Positions 25,914 through 35,456 of a DNA stretch of 64,000 nt are shown piece after piece. The stretch lies in the NCBI GenBank assembly GCA_035301345.1, contig DATGUM010000037.1:1-64000 (forward strand), read 5' to 3'. Made by a program: the position numbers and the translations under genes. Each line of letters starts with the position of its first letter. The stretch's first letter is position 1. Source of the DNA: CALAMD01 sp035301345. Its GTDB lineage: Bacteria > Bacillota > Bacilli > Bacillales > Amphibacillaceae. A model generated the notes under the pieces. That model searched no databases. It saw nothing but the letters and a program-made list of their open reading frames with translations, and was not told the DNA's origin.

Positions 25914-26849
25914 TCACTCCTTATACCATTGTAAAAACTTATTTAACGATTTTTCATCTTGAATGGAAAACGTCTTTACTTGTCGATCTATTTTTCTAAG
26001 TAAACCGCATAAAACTTTACCATTTCCCACTTCTACAAACGCATCAATATCTGACGCAAGCATATTGTTAATCGACTCTTCAAAGCGTACAGGTGATGAC
26101 AATTGTTCAACTAAGCGTTGCTTTATCTCTTTGCTCGTCGTCATAGGACTCGCTGTAACATTCGCATAAACTGGAATAGATGCATCATTAATTGTTATTT
26201 GTTCCAATGCTTCTGCAAATGTTTCGTTTGCATTTTCCATTAAACGTGAATGAAATGGACCACTAACATTTAACGGAACGACGCGTCTAGCTCCTGCTTC
26301 TTTTAATGGCTCCTCCGCTTGTTCTAGTGCAGATTTTTCACCTGACAGAACAATTTGTCCTGGGCAATTTAAGTTTGCTAAATCAACGACTTGATCGTTT
26401 GCTAAAGTTGATAGCACATCTTCAATCGTTTCTTTTTCTAAACCGAGAACAGCAGTCATCGATCCCTTGCCTTTCGGAAAAGCTTCTTCCATTAAACGTC
26501 CTCGCTTAGCTACGAGTGGCAATGCGTCTTCAATGCTCAAGGCACCTGCAGCGACGAGTGCACTATATTCCCCTAGACTATGTCCAACAGCCATTACTGG
26601 ATGAATGTCATGTGAAGCTAACAATTCAAAAGTTGCAATACTAGAGAGTAATAAAGCTGGTTGTGCATTTTCGGTTGCAGTTAAAGATTCTTCAGGTCCA
26701 TTAAACATTAAGTCTGTAATATCTTTATTTAACCAATCGTTCGCTTGATTATATAACGTTTCTACATGTTCATACGTTTCATAAAATTCTTTTCCCATAC
26801 CAATTGTTTGTGATCCTTGGCCTGGAAACATAAATGCTATTTTTTTCAT
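25914..26849 (-). CDS. fabD: Malonyl CoA-acyl carrier protein transacylase
   Basis: The 311-aa enzyme moves malonyl groups from CoA to ACP. The nucleophile elbow GHSLGEYSAL puts the active Ser at 91, and the catalytic His lies in VSGPFHSRLM. The N-terminal FMFPGQGSQTIGMG is typical. The start overlaps the plsX stop by four bases (ATGA). It belongs to the FapR-controlled operon. Confidence 0.97.
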   Translation of the reverse strand: MKKIAFMFPGQGSQTIGMGKEFYETYEHVETLYNQANDWLNKDITDLMFNGPEESLTATENAQPALLLSSIATFELLASHDIHPVMAVGHSLGEYSALVAAGALSIEDALPLVAKRGRLMEEAFPKGKGSMTAVLGLEKETIEDVLSTLANDQVVDLANLNCPGQIVLSGEKSALEQAEEPLKEAGARRVVPLNVSGPFHSRLMENANETFAEALEQITINDASIPVYANVTASPMTTSKEIKQRLVEQLSSPVRFEESINNMLASDIDAFVEVGNGKVLCGLLRKIDRQVKTFSIQDEKSLNKFLQWYKE

Positions 26850-27853
26850 TCGTCGTTCTCCTTTTTGTCATCCATCGACTCCAGCGCTTGTTTAATCGTT
26901 GAAGCAACATTATTTTGTACCATGTGATGCGCTTGTCTAATCGCATTATAAATGGCACGTCCGTTCGATGATCCATGTGCTTTAATGACTGGTGCTGCTA
27001 AACCGAATAAACCAGCTCCGCCATATTCCGAATAATCGAGTTTATTGCTCAACACTTTTAAATCACTTTTTACTAATCCCGCGGCTAATTTTGTCTTCAT
27101 ATTCGACATAAATGTTTCTTTAAGTAATGAAAAAACAGTCATTGCCGTTCCTTCAATTGTTTTTAAAGCAATATTTCCACTGAATCCATCGGTCACAACA
27201 ACATCTGCGACACCTTCCAATAAATCTCTCGCTTCGACATTACCAATAAAGTTTATCGGGGCCTCTTCTAACAAAGTAAACGATTTTTTAGCTAAATCAT
27301 TTCCTTTACCATCTTCTGTCCCAACATTTAATAAACCAACTTTAGGTTGATTAATCCCACGGACCTTTTCTGAATAAACAGAGCCCATCACTGCATATTG
27401 CATGAGGTGGTTTGGTGAAGCGTCAACATTTGCTCCGACATCTAGTAGAACAAAGCCTTTACCGTCTTTCGTAGGTAGCGTCGGGCTTAATGCCGGGCGA
27501 GCGACTCCTTTTATTCGTCCGACGACGAATAATCCCGCACTCATAAGCGCTCCTGTATTCCCTGCAGATATACACGCATCTGCTCGTTCTTCTTTCACTT
27601 CTTGGGCAGCTAAAACGAGTGAAGCATTTTTCTTTCTTCTAACGGCCCGAACAGGTTCATCATCAGCAGTAATAACTTCTTCTGTATGAATAATCGTTAT
27701 GTTCGTATCATCCGTTAAGAAATTATTAATTTTACTTTCATCCCCGACTAAAACAATCTCAATATCTTTAAGTTGTTTCACTGCTTCCATTGCTCCACTT
27801 ACAACTGCTTCAGGTGCATGGTCACCACCCATGGCATCAATTGCTATCTTCAT
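26846..27853 (-). CDS. plsX: Phosphate acyltransferase PlsX
   Basis: The 335-aa enzyme makes acyl-phosphate from acyl-ACP, the first step of the PlsX/PlsY route to phosphatidic acid. Key stretches are IAIDAMGGDHAPEAVV at the start, ISAGNTGALMSAGLF, LLDVGANVDASP and VVTDGFSGNIALKT. It overlaps the end of fapR by 17 bases and the start of fabD by four, showing tight translational coupling. Confidence 0.97.
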   Translation of the reverse strand: MKIAIDAMGGDHAPEAVVSGAMEAVKQLKDIEIVLVGDESKINNFLTDDTNITIIHTEEVITADDEPVRAVRRKKNASLVLAAQEVKEERADACISAGNTGALMSAGLFVVGRIKGVARPALSPTLPTKDGKGFVLLDVGANVDASPNHLMQYAVMGSVYSEKVRGINQPKVGLLNVGTEDGKGNDLAKKSFTLLEEAPINFIGNVEARDLLEGVADVVVTDGFSGNIALKTIEGTAMTVFSLLKETFMSNMKTKLAAGLVKSDLKVLSNKLDYSEYGGAGLFGLAAPVIKAHGSSNGRAIYNAIRQAHHMVQNNVASTIKQALESMDDKKENDE

Positions 27854-28430
27854 TCATCTGTTCTCCTTTTGTTTCAGTTGAACGATACATATGAAATGTA
27901 CCGTTAAATACTAATTCTTGTTCCACGTAACTTTCGACACGTACAACCGTTAATCCTTGTTTTTTCTTCTCAATGACACTTGCTTTTGCTATGACACGTT
28001 CATTTAACTTCACTTGTCGAATAAACTTTATTTCCGACTTTGCCGTTAAAGCAAGCTCATCGTTAATTACCGCTACAGCTAACGAATTTGCTTGAGCAAA
28101 CAGGTGATGTCCTCGCGCTATTTTATTACGCGAAAAAATATGATCATTCGTTATTTCTAAAATTGAAATAGCTCGTTTATCAAGCTCAATATCAATAATT
28201 TCACCAATAACTTCCTCGATCGGTAATGATTTAACAGTTTCATTCCACTGATTCGTTGCTACATATTTAATTCGTTTCCGTAATTCTGGGATTGAGAGCT
28301 CCATACGATCTAACCGAATCGTCTGTATGCTAACAGAAAATTTTTTCGCTAACGCTTTATCTGTAATAAATGGAGTTTCTTCAATCGTCTCCACTAATAA
28401 TTTTTGTCGTTCCGATTTCGTTCGTTTCAT
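27837..28430 (-). CDS. fapR: Fatty acid and phospholipid biosynthesis repressor FapR
   Basis: The 197-aa repressor has an N-terminal DeoR-like helix-turn-helix (TDKALAKKFSVSIQTIRLDR, about 18-37) and a hot-dog-fold effector domain (about 75-190; the loop RGHHLFAQANSLAVAV is typical). FapR represses the fap regulon, and malonyl-CoA binding releases it. A FapR operator overlaps the presumed start of its own operon. The ribosome site is weak. Confidence 0.95.
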   Translation of the reverse strand: MKRTKSERQKLLVETIEETPFITDKALAKKFSVSIQTIRLDRMELSIPELRKRIKYVATNQWNETVKSLPIEEVIGEIIDIELDKRAISILEITNDHIFSRNKIARGHHLFAQANSLAVAVINDELALTAKSEIKFIRQVKLNERVIAKASVIEKKKQGLTVVRVESYVEQELVFNGTFHMYRSTETKGEQMNEDSN

Positions 28431-28459
28431 CGATTAGGCACCGTCCATTTTCATATAGT

Positions 28460-28476
28460 TTATGACTAGGTCCTAA
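28460..28476 (-). promoter_or_regulatory. FapR operator in front of fapR
   Basis: The minus strand reads TTAGGACCTAGTCATAA, close to the published FapR palindrome (TTAGTACCTAGTCTTAA type). It lies directly after the -10 element, over the predicted transcription start, as in B. subtilis. This supports autoregulation of fapR-plsX-fabD-fabG(-acpP). Confidence 0.82.
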
Positions 28477-28481
28477 CAGTT

Positions 28482-28510
28482 AATATATATTACCTTTTTT
28501 CTTTATGCAA
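28482..28510 (-). promoter_or_regulatory. Putative fapR operon promoter
   Basis: On the minus strand TTGCAT (28505-28510) and TATATT (28482-28487) are 17 bases apart and immediately precede the FapR operator. Confidence 0.65.
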
Positions 28511-28534
28511 GTATTCGATTAATTAATGCAATAA

Positions 28535-30568
28535 TTAATCAAGTGTATTGTCTGTCGTTAATTCTCGCGCTAACATTTGCTTCAATTGTTCATAGTGAAC
28601 GTCTTTATTCAAACGATCTTCTGAAATAATTTGTTGAGCATCTTTTCGTGCAACTTCTAAAGCTTTAAAATCCCTTATCATATCTGCTACTTTAAATTCT
28701 GGTAAACCACTCTGCTTCCTGCCAAAAAAATCTCCTGGTCCACGCAGCTGTAAATCGTGCTCGGCAAGTTCAAAACCATCATTTGTTTCTGTCATTATTT
28801 TCATTCGTTCTTTACCTGTTTCACCTTTAGGATCAGCGATTAATATACAATAACTTTGCTTCGCTCCACGCCCCACTCTCCCGCGCAATTGATGGAGTTG
28901 TGATAACCCAAAGCGTTGTGCATCATATATGACCATGACTGTTGCATTTGGTACGTTAACACCCACTTCAACAACTGTCGTTGAAACGAGTACATCTATT
29001 TTATTTTCACTAAAATCATTCATCACTTCATCTTTTTCTTCCGTCGATAATCGACCATGCATCAGACCAACACGTGTACTTGACGGATAAAAAGCAGTAA
29101 GGCGTTCATATATATCTACTGCATTTGATATGTCTAACACATCAGATTCCTCGATTAATGGGCAAATAACATATGCTTGTTCCCCATTATTAACACGCTT
29201 TTGAATAAACGTTAAAATTCTTTCAAACATGTTTTCTTTTACCCAGTAAGTTTCAATTAACTTCCTTCCTGAAGGTAGTTCATCAATCGATGAAACATCC
29301 ATATCACCAAAAGCTGTTATCGCTAATGTTCGAGGAATCGGTGTCGCTGTCATAAACAACACATCTGGATCAAGTCCTTTTTCTCTTAACTTTCTACGCT
29401 GCTCGACACCAAATCTATGCTGTTCATCAACGATAACAAGACCAAGGTCATGAAAAAAGACATCTTCTTGAATAAGTGCGTGTGTGCCAACAACAATGTC
29501 ATAAATACCTTCTCTTATATCAACTAATAGTTGATCACGTTCACTTTTTTTCAGTGAACCAGTTAATAAGCAAATGTTCGCTCGAGTTTGAAATAGTTGC
29601 TTTAAGGACTCTACATGTTGTTCCGCCAATATTTCAGTCGGAACCATCAGTGCTCCTTGTTTATTTGCTGTAAGCGTCGCATATAAACTAATGGCAGCAA
29701 CTGCTGTTTTCCCTGAGCCTACGTCCCCTTGTAACAGCCGATTCATTCGTAAAGGTGAAGACATATCTGCTAGTATCTCATGTAAAGAACGCTGTTGCGC
29801 ATTCGTCAGAGTGAATGGGAATGACTGTGTAAATTGTTCGACTTTTTGTTGGTCAAAGGACTGACTCGCTCCGCCTTCTTTTTTCTTTTCTTCTCTTTTC
29901 AGTAGTTGAACTTTTAATTGAAACATTAAAAATTCTTCGTAAATCATCCGTCTTCTGGCATGTTTTAATGAATGTTTATCTTTTGGCATATGTAAGTTTA
30001 CAATCGCATCATATAAGGGAGGGAGCTTATATTCCGACAAGTACGTCGTTGGTAAAAAATCTTTTATTTCATGCTTATATTTATTTATCGCTTGTTTCGT
30101 TAGTTGTCTAAGTCTTTGATTAGTCACTTTTCCTTTTAGAGGATAAAAAGATTGGATCGTGTCATTCTCACTCGGTTCACCGACTTTATAAGTGTTCACT
30201 GTAATTTGCAGCCTAAATGCATCCCACTTACCTGTTAAGACGACTGGTTCATGCGATTTAATGTGCTTTTGTGCAAATGCACGATTAAACATAACGGCAC
30301 GAACAGCAACACCATCAATTTCAAGTGTAAATGAAAGTCTAGACTTCTTTCTTCCGTAAAATTGTACGACTGGGTCTGTTACGACAACACCACTTATCGT
30401 TACTTGATCGTCATGTATGAGTTCATTTAATGGTTTTTTTTCAAAAATGTCATAGCGCGATGGGAAATAATAAAGCAAATCATGAATGGTAAAAATATGT
30501 AATTGTGCAAGTTGTTCAGCTGACTTCTCACCGACGCCTTTTAAAGACGTTATTGCTTCTGTTAGCAT
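28535..30568 (-). CDS. recG: ATP-dependent DNA helicase RecG
   Basis: The 677-aa helicase reverses stalled forks and moves Holliday junctions. The N-terminal wedge (OB-fold) domain (about 1-155) precedes the helicase core with Walker A LLQGDVGSGKTAVA, motif II VIVDEQHRFGVEQR, motif III FMTATPIPRTLA and motif VI QLRGRVGRGAKQSYC. GGTGA lies before the ATG. In B. subtilis sdaAB-sdaAA lie between yloV and this gene; they are absent here. Confidence 0.97.
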   Translation of the reverse strand: MLTEAITSLKGVGEKSAEQLAQLHIFTIHDLLYYFPSRYDIFEKKPLNELIHDDQVTISGVVVTDPVVQFYGRKKSRLSFTLEIDGVAVRAVMFNRAFAQKHIKSHEPVVLTGKWDAFRLQITVNTYKVGEPSENDTIQSFYPLKGKVTNQRLRQLTKQAINKYKHEIKDFLPTTYLSEYKLPPLYDAIVNLHMPKDKHSLKHARRRMIYEEFLMFQLKVQLLKREEKKKEGGASQSFDQQKVEQFTQSFPFTLTNAQQRSLHEILADMSSPLRMNRLLQGDVGSGKTAVAAISLYATLTANKQGALMVPTEILAEQHVESLKQLFQTRANICLLTGSLKKSERDQLLVDIREGIYDIVVGTHALIQEDVFFHDLGLVIVDEQHRFGVEQRRKLREKGLDPDVLFMTATPIPRTLAITAFGDMDVSSIDELPSGRKLIETYWVKENMFERILTFIQKRVNNGEQAYVICPLIEESDVLDISNAVDIYERLTAFYPSSTRVGLMHGRLSTEEKDEVMNDFSENKIDVLVSTTVVEVGVNVPNATVMVIYDAQRFGLSQLHQLRGRVGRGAKQSYCILIADPKGETGKERMKIMTETNDGFELAEHDLQLRGPGDFFGRKQSGLPEFKVADMIRDFKALEVARKDAQQIISEDRLNKDVHYEQLKQMLARELTTDNTLD

Positions 30569-30597
30569 GTCGTTTCACTCACCCTTTATTACCCATT

Positions 30598-30636
30598 TAA
30601 AAAAGAAGAAGATGAATATTTTTCATCTTCTCTTTT
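30598..30636 (-). terminator. Hairpin between yloV and recG
   Basis: A perfect ten-base dyad AGAAGATGAA/TTCATCTTCT is followed on the minus strand by T-rich sequence. It probably ends the yloU-yloV transcript. Confidence 0.75.
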
Positions 30637-30657
30637 ATCAACAATATATTTTTTTAG

Positions 30658-32322
30658 TTATTCAACTGACATAATATACGAATAAATCGGTTGCTTACCT
30701 TCATATACATCTACTTCTATATCTCCATATAATTCTTCTATATGGTCCCCAAGTTGTTCGGCTTCTGCTTTCTCTACTTCTTCTCCAAAAATAATTGTAA
30801 CAATTTCATCTTCATCCTCATCAATGAGATCCGTTAGTAATTGCTTAGCTGTTTCTAAACGGTCTTCGTTAGAGGATTTAATTTCACCTTCAGCAATTCC
30901 CATGAAGTTTCCTTTTTTAATCGTTAACCCATCAATTGTCGTATCTCGAATCGCATATGTAATTTGACCCGTCTTTACGTAAGACATACCTTCTTCCATA
31001 GCTATCTTATTATCGTCCATTGAAGCTTCTGGATTAAAAGATAATAGAGCACTTATTCCTTGTGGGATTGAAGTTGTTCGTATCACTTCGACTTCTGATT
31101 CACTAATTTCCGCCGCTTGCTCAGCTGCCATAATAATGTTTTTATTGTTCGGTAAAATAATCACTTTATTAGCATTCGCTTTTTCAATCGCATTAGAAAT
31201 ATCTTGTGTACTTGGATTCATCGTTTGTCCACCCTCAATAACGACTGTTGCACCAATACTTTCTAACATTTCTTTTATTCCCGAACCCATCGCAATAGTT
31301 ACGATAGCAAACGGCTGTTTAGGCGCTTTAGTTTCTGTTGATTCCTTATTACTATCTAATAAACTTGTATGTTGTTCACGCATATTTTCAATATCAATAT
31401 TGATTAAACTTCCGAAACGCTGTCCTAACGTCATAACATTTCCAGGAAACTCTGTATGAATATGTACTTTTACAACATCATTATCAGATACAACGAGTAG
31501 TGAATCTCCATGATCACTTAATTCATTTCTAAATGCACTCTCATCAAATGCGTGTTCTTTTAGTTTATCCGCTTCAAATTTAACCATAAATTCTGTACAG
31601 TAACCAAATTCAATATCTTCTGTATCCATAAAGTCTTGAGCAATCTTATGATGTTCAGCATTGACCATATCATCCATCTGGACCGTTCCTTCACCTGCGA
31701 TTGGTAAATCTTCACCTTTTAAGCAAGATAAAAATCCTTCAAGAATCGTTACGAGTCCTTGACCTCCTGAATCAACAACGCCAACTTCTTTCAATACAGG
31801 AAGTAAATCGGGTGTTCGCTGTAATGAACGTTTTGACTCAGCAACGACTTCTTCCATTAAAGCAATCATGTCATCAGTAGCCACTTGTATCGCACGTTCA
31901 CCTGTATCTTTAATGACTGTTAAAATGGTACCTTCAACAGGCTTAATAACTGCTTTATAAGCTGTTTCAGCACTTAAATGTAATGCTTCAGCGAACTCTT
32001 TTGCTGTAACTACTTCTTTTCCTTCAAAACCTTTGGCAAACCCTCGAAATATTTGTGATAAAATAACTCCCGAGTTACCACGTGCACCCATTAAAAGACC
32101 TTTTGCAAATGCTTGTGATACATCTGATGCGTGATTGCTCGTCACTTTTTTAACTTCTTCTACACCTGATGTCATTGATAAGTTCATATTCGTTCCTGTA
32201 TCACCATCTGGTACCGGAAAGACATTTAAAGCATCAATCATTTCAGAATTGTTCATTAAGTGCTTTGCACCTATAAAAATCATTTCTTGCAATTTTTCTC
32301 CATTAATCTCACGTACTAACAC
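30658..32322 (-). CDS. fakA: DAK2-domain protein, FakA-like fatty acid kinase subunit (YloV)
   Basis: The 554-aa protein has an N-terminal DhaL/DAK2 nucleotide-binding domain (about 10-200) with LNVFPVPDGDTGTNM and GARGNSGVILSQI, followed by a middle domain and a C-terminal domain. FakA phosphorylates FakB-bound fatty acids for phospholipid synthesis; B. subtilis YloV is the equivalent. The start is GTG with AGGAGG eight bases ahead. It follows yloU by 24 bases, and the two are always paired in Bacillales. Confidence 0.92.
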   Translation of the reverse strand: MLVREINGEKLQEMIFIGAKHLMNNSEMIDALNVFPVPDGDTGTNMNLSMTSGVEEVKKVTSNHASDVSQAFAKGLLMGARGNSGVILSQIFRGFAKGFEGKEVVTAKEFAEALHLSAETAYKAVIKPVEGTILTVIKDTGERAIQVATDDMIALMEEVVAESKRSLQRTPDLLPVLKEVGVVDSGGQGLVTILEGFLSCLKGEDLPIAGEGTVQMDDMVNAEHHKIAQDFMDTEDIEFGYCTEFMVKFEADKLKEHAFDESAFRNELSDHGDSLLVVSDNDVVKVHIHTEFPGNVMTLGQRFGSLINIDIENMREQHTSLLDSNKESTETKAPKQPFAIVTIAMGSGIKEMLESIGATVVIEGGQTMNPSTQDISNAIEKANANKVIILPNNKNIIMAAEQAAEISESEVEVIRTTSIPQGISALLSFNPEASMDDNKIAMEEGMSYVKTGQITYAIRDTTIDGLTIKKGNFMGIAEGEIKSSNEDRLETAKQLLTDLIDEDEDEIVTIIFGEEVEKAEAEQLGDHIEELYGDIEVDVYEGKQPIYSYIMSVE

Positions 32323-32346
32323 CCATTTTTCCTCCTTTTACCCGGA

Positions 32347-32709
32347 TCACTCTTTTGAAACTCTCACGCCCTGAACGAATATATTAACAGCATGCACATC
32401 TAAGCCAAGTGATTTGTTTAATGTATACTTAACTTGTGCTTGAACGTTATTTGCTACCTCTGATATCTTCGTACCGTAACTTACAATTATGTACATATCT
32501 ATATGTAATTTTTCATCATCTTGACGAACGACTACTCCACGTGAGTAATTTTCTTTTCCAAGAATTTCTGCAATACCATCTCTAATTTGACTTTTCGACG
32601 CCATACCAACTATACCGTAGCATTCAACGGCTGCTCCGCCTGCAATTGTCGTAACAACTTCATTAGTAATAGTTACTTGGCCATCTTTCGTACTAAATTG
32701 TATTGACAT
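32347..32709 (-). CDS. yloU: Asp23/Gls24 family envelope stress protein (YloU)
   Basis: The 120-aa protein of the Asp23 family has TIAGGAAVECYGIVGMA near residue 25 and IDMYIIVSYGTKISEVA further on. Asp23-family proteins lie at the inner membrane face in staphylococci and respond to envelope stress; here the exact role is unknown. It is paired with yloV and divergent from rpmB. Confidence 0.9.
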   Translation of the reverse strand: MSIQFSTKDGQVTITNEVVTTIAGGAAVECYGIVGMASKSQIRDGIAEILGKENYSRGVVVRQDDEKLHIDMYIIVSYGTKISEVANNVQAQVKYTLNKSLGLDVHAVNIFVQGVRVSKE

Positions 32710-32888
32710 AATAAACCTCCACTGTTTATCTATTGTTCACGTCTTTGTTCATTCTTCCATATTACTACAATGAATCAGTTAATAAAAGCATTTCTCGACA
32801 TAAAAGTACAAGATAACAATGAATCATTTCTTTATTTATGTCAAGAAAACAATTGCAAATGTATTTTAATTGTGATAAGTTAATATGG

Positions 32889-32894
32889 TATAAT
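32889..32894 (+). promoter_or_regulatory. Putative extended -10 promoter of rpmB
   Basis: TGGTATAAT is an extended -10 element about 32 bases before the rpmB start; no convincing -35 is visible. Confidence 0.5.
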
Positions 32895-32926
32895 ATGCCG
32901 TATAGATGGAACAGGAGGGAATGCAA

Positions 32927-33115
32927 TTGGCTAGAAAATGTTATTTTACAGGTAAAGGTACTGGTTCTGGTAATACTCGTTCTCACGCTCTTAACTCAAA
33001 TAGACGTAAATGGAAAGCTAACGTTCAAAAAGTTCGTGTGATGGTTGATGGAAAACCGAAGCGTGTTTATGTATCAGCTCGTGCACTCAAATCAGGTAAG
33101 ATTGAGCGTGTATAA
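32927..33115 (+). CDS. rpmB: 50S ribosomal protein L28
   Basis: The 62-aa protein reads ARKCYFTGKGTGSGNTRSHA after the initiator and ends VSARALKSGKIERV, a full L28. The true start is the TTG at 32927, six bases after AGGAGGG; a frame from 32906 is artificial. Only one cysteine is present (CYFTG), so this is the zinc-free form. It is divergent from yloU, as in B. subtilis. No spoVM lies between it and thiN. Confidence 0.96.
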   Translation: MARKCYFTGKGTGSGNTRSHALNSNRRKWKANVQKVRVMVDGKPKRVYVSARALKSGKIERV

Positions 33116-33177
33116 TTTTTAATTATTATGAATTGAATAATAAAACGAATCGTAGTGAGCGACTAATAATTATTGCT

Positions 33178-33229
33178 CAAAAAAAGTGATTATGTTTATC
33201 TCATTTGAGAATAGCATAATCACTTTTTG
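33178..33229. terminator. Bidirectional terminator between rpmB and thiN
   Basis: A 14-base stem AAAAAGTGATTATG/CATAATCACTTTTT serves the two converging genes. Confidence 0.9.
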
Positions 33230-33250
33230 TTATTGATGGTTAGTTAATTC

Positions 33251-33898
33251 CTACACATCTGTACTTTTAATAACGAGTAACGTGCCTTGTTTAAAGGAGA
33301 ACGTTCCATTATTTTCAACGATTTCATTTGAAATACATAAAGATGAGCCCATCTGAATCGTGACATTGTTTAAATCATAACGAAAATTTTGTAACGTCAA
33401 ATCAGAAACAGTCGGCGTAAAAGCAATAAATGATAGATAAGGAAATCCTTCTTCCTTTTCAACTGTATACGTTCCTGGATGAACGAGTTGAACGATATTT
33501 TGCTTATCGATTATTCTTGCTTCAATATGGTGATCAGCAAATTTTAAGAGTAATTGAATGTTTACTATCTCATGATCTAGACGTCCGCCTGTAGCTCCAA
33601 AAATCAACACTTTATGAGGTTCATATTCAAGCGCTTTTTCTATCGCTAACTCCATATCCGTCATGTCCTTCTCTTCTTTATAAGAAATAACATGTTCTGC
33701 ACGTGCTTCTATCGTATCTCTTTCTGTTTGACTTAATGAATCAAAATCACCAACTGCATAAGACACATCGATATTTTTACGAATTAATTGATAAGCTCCG
33801 GCATCCGCACCAATCCAAAGATCGACTTCATCAGTATATTTATGTAAATTTGGACACATATTAACCGGGCCATTTCCTACAATCCCTATAACTTTCAT
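33251..33898 (-). CDS. thiN: Thiamine pyrophosphokinase
   Basis: The 215-aa enzyme converts thiamine to thiamine pyrophosphate with ATP. The catalytic N-domain has LWIGADAGAYQLI and VGDFDSLSQTE, then KDMTDMELAIEKAL and FGATGGRLDHEI, all typical; the C-terminal beta domain binds thiamine. It follows rpe by two bases. No TPP riboswitch is seen. Confidence 0.96.
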   Translation of the reverse strand: MKVIGIVGNGPVNMCPNLHKYTDEVDLWIGADAGAYQLIRKNIDVSYAVGDFDSLSQTERDTIEARAEHVISYKEEKDMTDMELAIEKALEYEPHKVLIFGATGGRLDHEIVNIQLLLKFADHHIEARIIDKQNIVQLVHPGTYTVEKEEGFPYLSFIAFTPTVSDLTLQNFRYDLNNVTIQMGSSLCISNEIVENNGTFSFKQGTLLVIKSTDV

Positions 33899-33900
33899 CT

Positions 33901-34566
33901 CTATTTTCCTTTCGTCGCTTCGACAATTTGACGAATAGCTTCCCCACGATTTTCCTTATTAAATACAGCACTTCCGGCTACGAGAACATCTGCACCTGCA
34001 TCTGTACAGAGTTTTGCTGTATCTACATTCACGCCACCGTCTATTTCAATCTCAAACGACAAACCTAGATGAGAGCGCCATTCATTTAATTGTTCGATTT
34101 TAGGTATAACAGATGAAATAAATGCTTGACCACCAAATCCTGGATTTACTGTCATTAATAAAACAAGGTCAACATCTGCAATTACGTGTTTAATCATTTC
34201 GACAGGTGTTGCAGGATTAATAACAACACCTGCTTTTACGCCGTGATCTTTTATCAACTGAATCGTCCGGTGCAAATGAACAGTCGCCTCTTCATGAACA
34301 GTAATAATATCCGATCCTGCCTTAGCAAATTGTTCGATATATCGCTCTGGTTCTTCAATCATCAAATGAACGTCTAATGGTAAATGAGTTATTGGTCGAA
34401 TCGCTTCTACAATTAAAGGTCCAATCGTTATATTCGGTACGAATTTACCATCCATAACGTCAACGTGGATATAATCAGCCCCACCCCGCTCAACATCTTT
34501 TATTTCTTCCCCGAGCTTTGCAAAGTCTGCTGATAAAATAGATGGAGCAATTTTAGGATTCGTCAT
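33901..34566 (-). CDS. rpe: Ribulose-phosphate 3-epimerase
   Basis: The 221-aa TIM-barrel enzyme interconverts ribulose-5-P and xylulose-5-P in the pentose phosphate pathway. PSILSADFAKLGEEI, HVDVMDGKFVPNITIG, LPLDVHLMIEEPE, MTVNPGFGGQAF and EIDGGVNVDTA carry the metal and substrate residues. Its ATG overlaps the rsgA stop by one base (TAATG). Confidence 0.97.
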   Translation of the reverse strand: MTNPKIAPSILSADFAKLGEEIKDVERGGADYIHVDVMDGKFVPNITIGPLIVEAIRPITHLPLDVHLMIEEPERYIEQFAKAGSDIITVHEEATVHLHRTIQLIKDHGVKAGVVINPATPVEMIKHVIADVDLVLLMTVNPGFGGQAFISSVIPKIEQLNEWRSHLGLSFEIEIDGGVNVDTAKLCTDAGADVLVAGSAVFNKENRGEAIRQIVEATKGK

Positions 34567-35447
34567 TAATATCTTACCTTTCTCGTCTGTATTTCTGTCA
34601 ATATAGTCAAATAGCTAGCATAACGATATTGCTTAATAGTTCCTTCTTCAACAGCTGATTTGATTGCGCAATGTGGCTCTTTATTGTGCAAACATCCACG
34701 AAAGCGACAGTTTTGTTTTCGTTCATGCATCTCAGGAAACGTATCTGTTAAATACTCTTCCTCAATAATTGTTAAATCAAGCGAACTAAATCCAGGCGTA
34801 TCAGCAATCAGACCTTTACCGACAGATAATAATTCTACGTGTCGCGTCGTATGCTTTCCTCTTCCTAATCGCGTAGATATTTCATCTGTTTCTATTAGAA
34901 GCGATGGATTCATTTCATTTAAAATAGATGATTTTCCAACGCCTGATTGTCCAGTTATAACAGAAACTTTATTTTCCAAATGTTTATTTAAATATGATAA
35001 GTCTTGTTTATTAACTGTCGAAATTAATTCAACTTCATAACCAATCGCTTCATAATCTCGTTTAAACGCCTCGATTGCTTGCTTTTCTTCTTCTGTTAAT
35101 AAATCAACTTTTGTAATAATGATTAATGGTTCGATATTTTCATATTCAAAAAGGACTAAAAAACGGTCCAATAACGTCGTACTAAAATCTGGTTCTTTTG
35201 CAGAACTAACGACTATCGCCTGTTCAATGTTCGCTATCTGAGGTCTTGTAAATGAATTTGTTCGGTCCCGAACGTGTGTCACGTAACCTTCCGTTTCATT
35301 TGTTACTTCAAATTCAACGAAGTCACCGACGAGTGGAGTAATTTTTCTTTTACGAAAAACGCCTCGCCCTTTACACGCAAATATTTCATTATCCGACTGA
35401 ACATAATAAAAGCCGCTTAATGCCTTAACAATTCTACCTTTTCTCAT
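34566..35447 (-). CDS. rsgA: Ribosome small subunit-dependent GTPase RsgA (CpgA)
   Basis: The 293-aa circularly permuted GTPase matures the 30S subunit. An N-terminal OB-fold (about 1-65) is followed by G4 (ITKVDLL), then G1 (GQSGVGKSSILNEM, about 168) and G3 (DTPGFSSL). The C-terminal zinc motif has CRFRGCLHNKEPHC. It lies between prkC and rpe, as in B. subtilis, where PrkC phosphorylates it. Confidence 0.96.
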   Translation of the reverse strand: MRKGRIVKALSGFYYVQSDNEIFACKGRGVFRKRKITPLVGDFVEFEVTNETEGYVTHVRDRTNSFTRPQIANIEQAIVVSSAKEPDFSTTLLDRFLVLFEYENIEPLIIITKVDLLTEEEKQAIEAFKRDYEAIGYEVELISTVNKQDLSYLNKHLENKVSVITGQSGVGKSSILNEMNPSLLIETDEISTRLGRGKHTTRHVELLSVGKGLIADTPGFSSLDLTIIEEEYLTDTFPEMHERKQNCRFRGCLHNKEPHCAIKSAVEEGTIKQYRYASYLTILTEIQTRKVRY

Positions 35448-35456
35448 TTAATCTCC

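Noticed and set aside
32765..32986. 73-codon minus-strand frame over the rpmB start
   Set aside because: It overlaps rpmB and its promoter, has no ribosome site and has no recognisable homology.
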